Below are positions 9,437-17,208 of a stretch of DNA of 17,637 nt, in pieces. Origin of the DNA: an uncultured Rubritalea sp. (GTDB taxonomy: Bacteria > Verrucomicrobiota > Verrucomicrobiia > Verrucomicrobiales > Akkermansiaceae). Location: the NCBI GenBank assembly GCA_937951395.1, contig CALFBV010000147.1, positions 1-17,637 on the forward strand. Reading direction: 5' to 3'. The stretch's first letter is position 1. Each line of letters opens with the position of its first letter. The position numbers and the translations under genes were made by a program. Under the pieces are notes generated by a model. It ran no database searches and was not told the origin of the DNA. It saw nothing but the letters and a program-made list of their open reading frames with translations.

Positions 9437-9480
9437 TGTGTGTTCGATAGCTATAGCTCGCTTGAGCTATTTAACACACA
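9437..9480. other. Two-part hairpin in the leader of the repeat-protein gene
   Basis: TGTGTGTT (9437-9444) pairs perfectly with AACACACA (9473-9480). Inside, ATAGCTC (9453-9459) pairs with GAGCTAT (9464-9470) around GCTT. A second upstream copy of ATAGCT (9447-9452) could pair with the same right arm, so two folds are possible. The hairpin ends 90 bases before the next ATG and may be in its 5' leader. The spacer also holds a short palindrome, ATACTAAGTAT (9381-9391). TATATAAC at 9538-9545 could serve as a -10 box, but I see no matching -35. Confidence 0.45.
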
Positions 9481-9550
9481 CAGCAGAGATTCTGAGACTG
9501 TATCATTAGAAGTTCTATCAGTTCCTTTGCAAACAATTATATAACCACTA

Positions 9551-9558
9551 GAGGAGGA
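9551..9558 (+). promoter_or_regulatory. Shine-Dalgarno-like GAGGAGGA
   Basis: GAGGAGGA ends 12 bases before the ATG at 9571. This is somewhat long spacing, but it is the only clear purine-rich ribosome binding site in the window. The starts at 2347, 10454, 11650 and 13337 show none. Confidence 0.55.
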
Positions 9559-9570
9559 GAAAGTAAGTAT

Positions 9571-10434
9571 ATGGCACGTAAACCTCGTATCACAATTGAT
9601 TGGTCCCAATGGGATGATCAACTCGGGAAAACCACTGATAAAGAATTGTCAGAAAAAATAGGCAGCTCACTGGCAGCAGTGAGTATGCGTAGAAAGAAAC
9701 TAGGCATCGCCGCATCTGGTGAGCGCGGTGCACGCACACGGATTGACTGGTCAGACTGGGATGCACTTCTCGGCACTGTGGAAGATAAAGTTTTAGCAGA
9801 AAAAGTAGGATGTTCACTAGCCTCAGTAGTGCTACGTAGAAAGAAGCTCGGTATCCCCGCGCATAATCAGCGTAAGTCAGTAGACTGGAAACTCTGGGAC
9901 GATCTTATCCCTGATATGGCGGACTCCGAGCTGTCTAAGAAAATAGGCTGTGCCCCTGGAAGTGTCCGCGTAAGGCGCGAGAAGCTAGGCATCCCGAAGT
10001 ATGATGGTGACCTGCGCAAGAAAGTAGACTGGACCAGATGGGAGTCAAAAATAGGCGTGGTGGATGATAAGGATTTAGCCCTGCTGATAGGCTGTACCGT
10101 GGGTGCCATCGTAGCGCACAAGAAGAAGATAGGTGTAGGTATTCTTTCTGAAAAAGAAAAGGTAAAGCGCAGTAGCATTGGCGATGTATGGGAAAAATGG
10201 GATCACATGCTCGGCCGATGCCCAGATGATGTTTTAGCAGAAGCCATGGGCGTCACACGCTCAAAAGTAGGAGTCAGAAGAATGCGTCTAGTGATAGCAA
10301 ACTATCCGCTAGACTGGCCAGAAGACGGCAAGCCATGTTTAGGTGGTTGCGGAAAAGCCCTCACCAATGATGATCCTGAGCAAACCAACTGCGGGTCTGA
10401 GGTCTGCCTTGCTAAGCTAAAAGAAATCAGCTAG
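9571..10434 (+). CDS. Five-repeat HTH/Myb-like protein with Cys4 tail
   Basis: I do not recognise a named gene. The 287 residues hold five tandem copies of a module of about 38 residues at 9-46, 58-95, 104-141, 152-189 and 207-242. The pattern is hDW..WD..hG...D..LA..IG.....V..RR.KLGI. Paired tryptophans, a short turn (IG.s) and a basic last helix suggest homeodomain, Myb or SANT-like DNA-binding units. Repeats 1 and 2 are closest; repeat 4 replaces the RR pair with HK, and repeat 5 ends RRMRLVI. The C-terminus has cysteines at 256, 260, 274 and 279 (CxxxC-x13-CxxxxC), a probable zinc site. It is likely a cytoplasmic DNA-binding protein that contacts a long or repeated target; this is inference. 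A GAGGAGGA site precedes the start. bioD follows after 19 bases, so they are probably one transcript. Confidence 0.8.
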   Translation: MARKPRITIDWSQWDDQLGKTTDKELSEKIGSSLAAVSMRRKKLGIAASGERGARTRIDWSDWDALLGTVEDKVLAEKVGCSLASVVLRRKKLGIPAHNQRKSVDWKLWDDLIPDMADSELSKKIGCAPGSVRVRREKLGIPKYDGDLRKKVDWTRWESKIGVVDDKDLALLIGCTVGAIVAHKKKIGVGILSEKEKVKRSSIGDVWEKWDHMLGRCPDDVLAEAMGVTRSKVGVRRMRLVIANYPLDWPEDGKPCLGGCGKALTNDDPEQTNCGSEVCLAKLKEIS

Positions 10435-10453
10435 TAAGCGCTCATTACACATT

Positions 10454-11116
10454 ATGGGCAAAGGATTATTCATCACAGGCACTGACACAGACGCGGGCAA
10501 GACTTACATTAGTTCACTCATTATCCGTGCTCTTCGCAACGAGCGTATCGATGCCATCGGCTATAAACCGATCTGCTGCGGCGACAGAAATGATGCCCTA
10601 GAAATGGCAGACGCATCAGGATTTTCTGAGCCTAGTGAAAAAGATCTGAACAAGATCAATCCTATATGGATGAAAACCCCAGCAGCGCCACATGTGGCGG
10701 CGATGTTCGAGAACGCACCTATAGAAAAAGACGTCCTTCTGAAAGGTCATCAACAACTAATGAGCGAACACGCCTGCATCATCACAGAGGGAGTGGGCGG
10801 ATGGCTCGTTCCTATAAACGGGATGAAATTTTGCGTAGCCGAGCTAGCAGCAGAAATAGGTGATCCAGTGATACTAGTAGTAGGAAATAAACTCGGAGCA
10901 CTCAATCACACGCTCCTCACCGTAGAAGCCATGCGCTCACGCGGCATTGAGCCAGCGGGACTCGTCTTCAACAATCTCATCGACGAACTCGACACCGCGA
11001 CCATAACCAACAAAGGGATCGTGGAAGATATGTGTGGTGTAGAAGTCATCACCGATGTCATCCGTGGCCAAGAAGAGATCGAAAGCTGGCCATTTATGGA
11101 GATATTAGGTTTGTAA
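10454..11116 (+). CDS. bioD: Dethiobiotin synthetase
   Basis: This is the ATP-dependent ligase that closes the ureido ring of 7,8-diaminononanoate with CO2 to give dethiobiotin, the penultimate step of biotin synthesis, in the cytoplasm. The 220 residues have usual length. The P-loop GTDTDAGKT lies at 9-17, GYKP with the conserved lysine at 36-39, and the EGVGGW motif at 112-117, matching the family's EGAGG. The start gives the standard short N-terminus before the P-loop, though there is no Shine-Dalgarno. No other biotin gene lies in the window; bioA, bioB and bioF must be elsewhere, or the substrate comes another way. It sits 19 bases after the repeat-protein gene and 28 before the acetyltransferase gene. 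Confidence 0.95.
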   Translation: MGKGLFITGTDTDAGKTYISSLIIRALRNERIDAIGYKPICCGDRNDALEMADASGFSEPSEKDLNKINPIWMKTPAAPHVAAMFENAPIEKDVLLKGHQQLMSEHACIITEGVGGWLVPINGMKFCVAELAAEIGDPVILVVGNKLGALNHTLLTVEAMRSRGIEPAGLVFNNLIDELDTATITNKGIVEDMCGVEVITDVIRGQEEIESWPFMEILGL

Positions 11117-11144
11117 ATTATCGCTTTCAGACTAGGTTAGATTC

Positions 11145-11618
11145 ATGATAGACATGATCGTAAATCTCCTAGAGCTTCCAGACTCTAGCGAACTATATAC
11201 AAAGATAGACGAGCAGGGGATCATCCTCCGCAGAGCCAGAGCTTACGAGCGTCATATTGTAGCAGGATGGGTCGGAGAGCATTTCTCACCAAAATGGGTG
11301 AGCGAGGTCAAGGTAGCTATGTCGCGCCAGCCAGTGACTTGCTTTATTGCCACCAGAGATAAGAAGATCTTAGGCTTTTGCTGTATAGAAACTACAGCCA
11401 AAGGGTTCTACGGACCAACAGGTGTCGGTGAAGATGCTCGAGGCACAGGGATAGGAAAAGCTTTGTTGTTTAAAGCAATGGAAGCATTAAGAGACAGCGG
11501 CTACGTCTATGGAGTTATCGGTGGTGTGGGACCGCGTGAGTTTTATGAAAAGGCTATAAGCGCTCAGGAAATCCCTAATAGTGACCCAGGTATCTACACA
11601 GATATTTTACCAGACTAA
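11145..11618 (+). CDS. GNAT-family N-acetyltransferase
   Basis: This is a 157-residue protein of typical single-domain GNAT length. The acetyl-CoA pyrophosphate-binding motif is clear: V.EDARGTGIGKALL, with RGTGIG at 99-104 fitting the family pattern R/Q-x-x-G-x-G/A. A preceding beta strand (ILGFCCIE) and the following helix (LLFKAMEALRDSGY) fit motifs C, D and A of the fold. The end (GPREFYEKAI) resembles the usual motif with a conserved tyrosine. The acceptor cannot be read from sequence. ATG codons at 11145 and 11154 are both possible starts; neither has a strong ribosome site. It lies between bioD and ubiE, probably in the same operon. Confidence 0.85.
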   Translation: MIDMIVNLLELPDSSELYTKIDEQGIILRRARAYERHIVAGWVGEHFSPKWVSEVKVAMSRQPVTCFIATRDKKILGFCCIETTAKGFYGPTGVGEDARGTGIGKALLFKAMEALRDSGYVYGVIGGVGPREFYEKAISAQEIPNSDPGIYTDILPD

Positions 11619-11649
11619 ATGCTCTAAAAAAACTATTCTAACAGAAATT

Positions 11650-12321
11650 ATGCAAGACCCGAACTTCGTCAAAAACGCCTTTTCAAAGATAGCAGATCGC
11701 TACGTGGTCACAAACCATGTGCTCAGCATGGGGACAGATATCCTCTGGCGCAAGCGTGTGGGACAGATCGTCATGGAATGGGCTCCTAACAGAATACTGG
11801 ACATCGCCACAGGGACTGGTGATTTAGCTATAGAGCTTCAGAAAGTGTGCGATGAAGCAGAAGTGATCGCTTCAGATTTCTGCCCAGAAATGCTTGCTCA
11901 CGCTTCAAGGCGCGGAGTCAAGCTCACCCAAGTCGTAGATGCAATGAACATGCCATTCGCGGACGATAGCTGCGATGTTCTCACCGTAGCCTTCGGTCTG
12001 CGTAACATGGCAGACTATCCGAAGGCGCTCACAGAAATGCGCCGCGTTATACGTCCCGGTGGACATCTTCTCGTCCTAGATTTCTCCAGCCCAGAAGGCC
12101 TACTAAGAAAACCCTACGGATTTTACCTGAACAAAATTTTACCGAAGATAGCAGGAAAACTTACCTCTGAGGAAGAAGCCTATGCCTACCTAGCCGGCTC
12201 CATCGGAGACTTCCCAAGCGGAGATGCCATGTGCGACCTCATCGCCAATCAAGGCTACAAGGAACCCCGTTGCGAACCATTGAGTGGTGGTATTGCTTCT
12301 ATTTATACAGCCGAGGCTTAG
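11650..12321 (+). CDS. ubiE: Demethylmenaquinone/ubiquinol C-methyltransferase
   Basis: This SAM-dependent methyltransferase adds the ring methyl group in menaquinone (MenG) or ubiquinone (UbiE) synthesis. A menaquinone role is likelier for this kind of bacterium, but that is inference. The 223 residues contain SAM motif I (ILDIATGTGDLAIEL, 49-63), the UbiE signature AFGLRNM (114-120) and RVIRPGGHLLVLDF. The typical C-terminus reads YAYLAGSIGDFP and then PLSGGIASIYTAEA. The frame is open upstream to a GTG at 11581 inside the acetyltransferase gene. I chose the ATG at 11650 because family members begin with a short leader before FSKIADRYVVTNHVLS, and because it removes the overlap, leaving a 31-base spacer. 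No Shine-Dalgarno is visible. Confidence 0.93.
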   Translation: MQDPNFVKNAFSKIADRYVVTNHVLSMGTDILWRKRVGQIVMEWAPNRILDIATGTGDLAIELQKVCDEAEVIASDFCPEMLAHASRRGVKLTQVVDAMNMPFADDSCDVLTVAFGLRNMADYPKALTEMRRVIRPGGHLLVLDFSSPEGLLRKPYGFYLNKILPKIAGKLTSEEEAYAYLAGSIGDFPSGDAMCDLIANQGYKEPRCEPLSGGIASIYTAEA

Positions 12322-12345
12322 GAGGGCTACTTGATTGGTGACTGC

Positions 12346-12366
12346 ACTAGAAAACTAGTCAATTTT
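12346..12366 (+). terminator. Weak hairpin after ubiE
   Basis: ACTAG (12346-12350) pairs with CTAGT (12355-12359) around AAAA, followed by CAATTTT. Flanking ACTG and CAGT can add an outer stem. It lies 25 bases after the ubiE stop and before the decay zone. The short stem makes this a weak candidate. Confidence 0.3.
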
Positions 12367-12433
12367 CAGTGCCTAAGTTTCATTTTTGTAATAGTAACTT
12401 TAAAGATCGATCACTAAAGACTACTAGTTCTTT

Positions 12434-12532
12434 ATGAAATTTAAATCACTCTTACTTTATCTACCAGGATTACTCAGCCTTGGAGTAATCCTAGCAGTTT
12501 ATTCTTTTTCATTGAGCCTTCGTAGAACATGA
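12434..12532 (+). pseudogene. Possible N-terminal remnant with signal/TM segment
   Basis: An ATG opens a 32-codon frame, MKFKSLLLYLPGLLSLGVIL and onward, with a basic start and a hydrophobic run typical of a signal peptide or membrane anchor. It ends at a TGA inside the IS630 relic. The likely continuation is the + strand C-terminal fragment beyond the relic, so this may be the head of a gene split by the insertion. The alternative is that the hydrophobic frame is a chance antisense reading: the opposite strand here has VILVDKVRV, which faintly recalls the IS630 DNLRVHH region. Confidence 0.35.
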
Positions 12533-12941
12533 AGCGAATTTCCCCTAACTTGGTCACTGTCGAAATCATATTGATACTCTCTTTTTTGCCCTTTCTATCT
12601 CTTACTGGAGTTTTGCCTTTTGGAGCGTAGCCTCTTCCAACTTGAGCTTGGTTGCACATCCCAGTCTCGTCACCCCAATGGATCTCAGCACCTTCTTTAT
12701 GAGCTTTTTGCTCAATGGCTGGATACTCCTCGTTTAGCCACTTCTGGACGCGTTTCGAGCAACGTTCATAAGAACGCTTCACAGTTTTTTGTGGTGTATC
12801 CCCAATTTTTGAGGTAATTACCCTAAGGTAGTTGGTAAGTCGATCTTTCACTCCAAGGAATTCTGGTACACTCTTCACCGCAAAATAGATGGTCAGGAGG
12901 CAAGCACGAATGAGATAGTGGAATTTACAAGCAAACGGTGA
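12477..12941 (-). mobile_element. IS630-family transposase relic
   Basis: The - strand encodes a fragment clearly matching the middle of IS630-type DDE transposases. It includes GDTPQKTVKRSYERC, WLNEEYPAIEQKAHKEGAEI, HWGDETG (the first catalytic acid), GRGYAPKGKTPV and SINMISTVTKLGEIRFMFYE. About 100 N-terminal residues (helix-turn-helix) and the rest of the catalytic domain, including the other two acids, are missing. The longest clean frame runs from a GTG at 12878 down to 12474. The frame stays open further upstream to about 12941, with weak IS630-like sequence (LTIYFAVK) and an odd insertion before GDTPQK. No terminal inverted repeats or TA duplications were recognised, so boundaries are approximate. 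The core 12515-12880 contains no CTAG, unlike its neighbours, consistent with transfer. It cannot be active. Confidence 0.85.
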
Positions 12942-13113
12942 TCAGCGGAGGTAAGGAAGTGGAAGTCACTGTAGATCGTGACTACACATCAACTCAATTC
13001 TTAATTCTGAGTCAGAGAAGACAAAGGAATTTAAAGATTCTGTCATGGCTCCTCTGGGACTAGAGAAAAAAGAGTCTGAAACACTAGCTGATTACATGCT
13101 AGGCTTGAAGTAA
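12881..13113 (+). pseudogene. C-terminal remnant of a frameshifted + strand gene
   Basis: Two frames join into one plausible protein tail. One frame reads DSGIYKQTVISGGKEVEVTV then DRDYTST (12914-12997), just after a TGA at 12911. A +1/-1 shift then leads into SEKTKEFKDSVMAPLGLEKK and ESETLADYMLGLK, stop at 13111-13113. The change of frame and the in-frame stop mean it is not translated as one protein. No family was recognised. With the signal-like frame at 12434 it may be the two ends of one gene that was hit by the IS630 element and then decayed. A weak AAAGC/GCTTT hairpin with a following T run lies at 13126-13147. Confidence 0.4.
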
Positions 13114-13336
13114 CCTAGGCTGTTCAAAGCAGTCTGTTAGCTTTTTACTTCATCTTGGTTAAATTACATAGACGCTACATATGGTGTTTTTGTTTAATAA
13201 TATGCACTACATATTGTTTTTCAAGTAAAATGTACTTGGTTGAATTCTTCTTGAGGAGTATAAATTTACTACTCAGTAATAGCGATCCGCCCCGATCTAA
13301 CGACTTAGACTCTCCAACTCCAGACCAAGTAAAACT

Positions 13337-16300
13337 ATGTATCTAAAATCACTCGATATTCACGGATTTAAATCCTTCGCTAACAAGACGAAGTTTGAAT
13401 TTCACAGAGGCGTAACCGGCATCGTTGGCCCCAACGGCTGTGGAAAAAGTAACGTTGTCGACGCCATCCGATGGGTGCTAGGTGAAACTAGTGCCAAAGC
13501 TCTCCGTGGTGGAGAAATGGCAGATGTTATTTTCAGTGGAACGGACAGCCGTAAGCCGCTCGGTATGGCAGAGGTCACCCTTACGATGGGCGACTGCGAG
13601 GAGGCTCTGAAGGTAGATTACAATGAGGTGAGCATCACTCGCCGAGTTTTCCGTGATGGTAAGAGTGAATACCGCATTAATGGTACAATTTGTCGTTTGC
13701 GTGATATTCATGAACTGTTCATGGACACAGGTATCGGGCGCACTGCTTATTCAATCATGGAGCAGGGTAAAATTGACATGCTACTGTCATCCAAGCCTGA
13801 AGATAGACGGCAAGTCTTCGAGGAAGCAGCGGGGATTACTAAATTTAAGAAAGAGAAGAAAGAAGCACTTCGTAAGCTAGACTACACTCAGGCGAACTTA
13901 CTCCGAGTCAGTGATGTTCTTGCTGAGCAAGAGCGCCGGATGAACTCGCTCAAGCGTCAGGTAGCGAAGGCGCGCAGGTATCAGTCACTCGCGAAAAATG
14001 TGAGAGTATTAGATATTCACTTAGGTCATAGAAAGTTCGCAGAGATCAAGGCTCAAGCTGAGGAGCTACGACGTTCTGTTAGGTCTCTAGAGGTGCGGGA
14101 GCATGAGATAGAGAAAGATCTTCCCGAGAGAGAGCAGGCAGTGATCGTGGCACGTGATGATGCACAAGAGCTAGAGAGCCGGCTTTCAGAGATCCGCCAG
14201 ATGCTGAATGAAAAGCGCAATAACGCAAATTCTGCTCAGAGCAAGATAGCCTTTAACAATGAACGTCAAGCGGAACTCATCGCTCGTATCAAACAGAATG
14301 AGCAAGAGATCGAGGAGACCCGTCAGAAGCTAGGTCAGCAAGAAATGGATCTACAGTTTGCGACAGTTTCACTCACCGAGATTTCTGAGAAAATAGCTAA
14401 GCAGGAAACTTCAGTCGCTGAGCAAGAAGAAAAGCGAGCGATCGCTAAGGCGCATAGAGAAGAAAAAGAAGCGCTTCTTAGAGAATCCAGAACCGAGTCT
14501 AACAGAACGCAATCACTCATCGCCGCAGCACAGGCAAAAATCGAAAGCGCCTTGGCTCAGTTTGAAGGCAACCGGGAGCGCGGTAGGCAGCTTGCGGAAG
14601 ATGAGGATAAGCTCAGATTAGAACGTGAAGAATACTACTCAAATAGACAGAAAATAGCGGAAGAACTCGACACGAGGGTATCAAAGTTAGCGGGGCTCGC
14701 TGAAGAGTTCGAGAGTCATGAGAGAAATTTTCAGAAATACCGTGGCACACTAGATGCCACCAGAGAAGCGGCGGCAGATCAGCATAAGTCACTCGCCAAG
14801 TCATCATCCAGACTAGAGGTGCTCAAGCAACTCGTGAAGACTGGTGAAGGACTGGAGCAGGGGACACAAGCTGTTCTCTCTGGTCTGGATGACAAGGAAC
14901 TGTATGAGCCCGGAATCCGCGGTGTTTTAGCTAGTTTTATCCAAGTAGAAGGAGACTATACGCATGCTGTAGAAGCAGCCCTCGGAGCGCATTTACAGAC
15001 AGTTCTCGTCAGAGACTCCATGCTGGCTGAGTCCGTCATCGATGTATTGACACTCAAGAAGATGGGTCAAGCGGCGATCATTCCAGAAGACTTCATTCCT
15101 ACCCAGTCTGAGGTGCAGCTGATGCACGTGCCTGATGGCGGGATCGCATGGGCAGTTGATAAAGTGAAGAGTGAGAAGGTGGTTACTCCTATCATTGAAA
15201 AGCTTCTTACTAATGTTCTCATTGTGGAAGATCTAGCCACTGCACTCAAGCTCAGACCAATGATGCCAGAGGTCACTTTTGCATCTGTAAAAGGTGCTGT
15301 GCTGAATGCTGAAGGCATTATAACCGGTGGTGAAGCCAGCGGTGAAGGCTCATCTGTTCTTGATAGGCAGAATGAAATCCGTGATCTAGAGGCTCTAACA
15401 GCTACTCTAACAGAACAAGAAGACGAGTCCAAGAAAAAGCTCGAAATGCTGGAGAGCCAAATCTCTGAGACTAGAGAGGCGGTAGAAGTAGCCAGAGAAA
15501 AACTTCAAAAAGCACGTGTCGAAGAATCAACTCTTCAGGGACAGCTCAGTCTTGCGACAAGAGAGGTGGAGTCCATAGAAAGCAAGATTTCTAATGTGGA
15601 GTGGGAGCGGAAGGAATTATCCGAACGTGAGACAAACGCTTCTGGAAACCGTGAGGAAATGGAAGCAGATCTAGGCTCATCCAGAATGCGCCTTGAAGAG
15701 CTTGAGAATGACCAGCTCATGGCGAGCAGAGACCTAGAAGAGATGATGATACGTGAGCAAGATGCGGTCAATACTCTTAGCGAACTCAAAACAAATCTCG
15801 CTGTAGAACGCCGCGCCATGCAATCAGCAGAGGAACAACAGCAGCCAATGGCAGCCCGCCTCGAAGAACTCAAGCATCACACAGGAAGAAGAGAAAGTGA
15901 AATCATAGCCTTCCGCGATAGAATAGAAAATGCGAATAGTGAGAGTGGTAGTCTGTTAGAAGAAATAGAAACGAATACCGCTGCTGCTCACCAACTAGAA
16001 ATAGACTTAGAGGAAGCGTCAGCTAGTCGTTCTGCATTGATCGAGGCTATCAATGTCGCAGAGAAAGCTGCTACTGAAATCCGCCAACAAGTGACGAAAA
16101 TCACCGAGCAAAAAGGTAAGGAAGAAGTTGCTGCGACTAAGCTTGAACTACGCTTAGAAAATCTGTTAGAGACTACTCTAGAGCGTTATCAAGTAGATTT
16201 AAATGTATTCAGACCAGACTCGCATATGCTTTTAGCTTGTATCGCGGATCAGAAAAAAGCGCGTCAGACAGCTGATAAACGTGCTGGTAACTCCAATGAT

Positions 16301-17116
16301 GAAGATGAATCTGCTGAGGGGGAAGTAGTGGCAGAATCTAATTCTAACCTATCTGATCTAGACCTGAATACTGTTCCAGGTGAAGTTGGACCAGATTGGG
16401 AATTCGTAGAGAACAGCGTGGGAGAGCTCAAGCGTAAGCTAGACTCAATGGGTCCAGTGAATGTGGATGCCATCGAGGAATTCGAAGAACTAGAAGAGCG
16501 CTTCAATTTCGTTAAAGGCCAGTTCGAGGATCTTACTATTTCTAAGGACGAGCTTATTGATGTTATCGAGCGTATCAACGTAGAAACGCGTAAGAGATTC
16601 TCAGAAACCTTCGAGCAGATTCGCAAGAACTTCCAAGAGATGTTCAAGCTGCTCTTCGGTGAGAAAGGAACAGCTAACTTACACCTAGTCGATGAAGATG
16701 ACCCACTCGAAAGTGGTATCGACATCATCGCGAAGCCTCCGGGTAAGAAGCTACAGTCCATCACCCTGCTTTCGGGTGGTGAGAGATCCATGACTGCGGT
16801 TGCGCTGCTCTTTTCTATCTACCAGATCAAGCCAGCTCCATTCTGTGTGCTAGATGAGCTAGACGCACCACTCGACGAATCAAACATTGGAAGATTCCTG
16901 CGCGTGCTAGACCGCTTTATCGATACTTCTCAGTTCATCATCGTGACGCACAGTAAGCGGACGATGAGCCGAGCGGACGTGATGTATGGCGTTACGATGG
17001 AAGAATTTGGAGTATCCAAGCCAGTAGGAATGCGCCTCACAGATGTAAAAGATGTGGACGCAGGAGCTAAGAAAACGGCAGCGCAAAATGCAGCCCTACG
17101 ACTAGATGCCGAGTAA
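13337..17116 (+). CDS. smc: Chromosome segregation ATPase SMC
   Basis: SMC dimers with ScpA/ScpB form the bacterial condensin, which extrudes and organises chromosomal DNA. The 1259 residues show all landmarks. Walker A GPNGCGKSN is at 31-39, and the Q-loop (IMEQGKID) has Gln143. A first long coiled coil runs from about 165 to 520. The hinge spans about 523-675 (YEPGIRGVLASF to ITGGEASG), and the second coil runs to about 1060. The ABC signature LSGGE is at 1145-1149, Walker B with D-loop FCVLDELDAPLDES at 1169-1182, and switch His1205. It is longer than the usual 1150-1200; an acidic Ser/Asn-rich stretch at about 983-1018 near the end of the second coil contributes. The ATG lies right at the canonical MYLKSLDIHGFKSF start and has no Shine-Dalgarno. 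The 223 bases upstream show no gene and no promoter I can name. scpA and scpB are not in the window. Confidence 0.97.
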   Translation: MYLKSLDIHGFKSFANKTKFEFHRGVTGIVGPNGCGKSNVVDAIRWVLGETSAKALRGGEMADVIFSGTDSRKPLGMAEVTLTMGDCEEALKVDYNEVSITRRVFRDGKSEYRINGTICRLRDIHELFMDTGIGRTAYSIMEQGKIDMLLSSKPEDRRQVFEEAAGITKFKKEKKEALRKLDYTQANLLRVSDVLAEQERRMNSLKRQVAKARRYQSLAKNVRVLDIHLGHRKFAEIKAQAEELRRSVRSLEVREHEIEKDLPEREQAVIVARDDAQELESRLSEIRQMLNEKRNNANSAQSKIAFNNERQAELIARIKQNEQEIEETRQKLGQQEMDLQFATVSLTEISEKIAKQETSVAEQEEKRAIAKAHREEKEALLRESRTESNRTQSLIAAAQAKIESALAQFEGNRERGRQLAEDEDKLRLEREEYYSNRQKIAEELDTRVSKLAGLAEEFESHERNFQKYRGTLDATREAAADQHKSLAKSSSRLEVLKQLVKTGEGLEQGTQAVLSGLDDKELYEPGIRGVLASFIQVEGDYTHAVEAALGAHLQTVLVRDSMLAESVIDVLTLKKMGQAAIIPEDFIPTQSEVQLMHVPDGGIAWAVDKVKSEKVVTPIIEKLLTNVLIVEDLATALKLRPMMPEVTFASVKGAVLNAEGIITGGEASGEGSSVLDRQNEIRDLEALTATLTEQEDESKKKLEMLESQISETREAVEVAREKLQKARVEESTLQGQLSLATREVESIESKISNVEWERKELSERETNASGNREEMEADLGSSRMRLEELENDQLMASRDLEEMMIREQDAVNTLSELKTNLAVERRAMQSAEEQQQPMAARLEELKHHTGRRESEIIAFRDRIENANSESGSLLEEIETNTAAAHQLEIDLEEASASRSALIEAINVAEKAATEIRQQVTKITEQKGKEEVAATKLELRLENLLETTLERYQVDLNVFRPDSHMLLACIADQKKARQTADKRAGNSNDEDESAEGEVVAESNSNLSDLDLNTVPGEVGPDWEFVENSVGELKRKLDSMGPVNVDAIEEFEELEERFNFVKGQFEDLTISKDELIDVIERINVETRKRFSETFEQIRKNFQEMFKLLFGEKGTANLHLVDEDDPLESGIDIIAKPPGKKLQSITLLSGGERSMTAVALLFSIYQIKPAPFCVLDELDAPLDESNIGRFLRVLDRFIDTSQFIIVTHSKRTMSRADVMYGVTMEEFGVSKPVGMRLTDVKDVDAGAKKTAAQNAALRLDAE

Positions 17117-17128
17117 AAAGATTTGTTC

Positions 17129-17151
17129 ACCTGCCTCTTGATAGGGCAGGT
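17129..17151 (+). terminator. Hairpin just after smc
   Basis: ACCTGCC (17129-17135) pairs perfectly with GGCAGGT (17145-17151), 12 bases after the smc stop. No U-tract follows. It may act with the larger hairpin just downstream. Confidence 0.4.
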
Positions 17152-17165
17152 TAATAATGGGGATG

Positions 17166-17200
17166 CGGGGAGTGCAGGTTTAATAGTGCTGTGCTCCCCG
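17166..17200. terminator. 12-bp hairpin between convergent genes
   Basis: Bases 17166-17177 (CGGGGAGTGCAG) pair with 17189-17200 (CTGTGCTCCCCG) including two G-T pairs. It sits between the end of smc and the end of the - strand membrane-protein gene, which is the expected place for a bidirectional terminator. Only a short CTCTTT follows on the + strand. Confidence 0.55.
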
Positions 17201-17208
17201 GAATCTCT

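Noticed and set aside
11581..11649. GTG start giving a 246-residue UbiE
   Set aside because: It overlaps the acetyltransferase gene and adds 23 residues with no family likeness; the ATG at 11650 gives the usual N-terminus.
12620..12817. 65-codon + strand frame in the IS630 relic
   Set aside because: It is antisense to the transposase fragment, which has clear family motifs.
13214..13264. Possible sigma-70 promoter for smc
   Set aside because: TTGTTT or TTGAAT and TATAAA can be found, but no pair has a 16-18 base spacing.
13155..13346. 63-codon + strand frame before smc
   Set aside because: It runs into the smc start, has no ribosome site and no recognisable composition; likely chance.
16264..16791. 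175-codon - strand frame inside smc
   Set aside because: It is very Ser-rich, antisense to the acidic coiled-coil and head sequence; a shadow frame.
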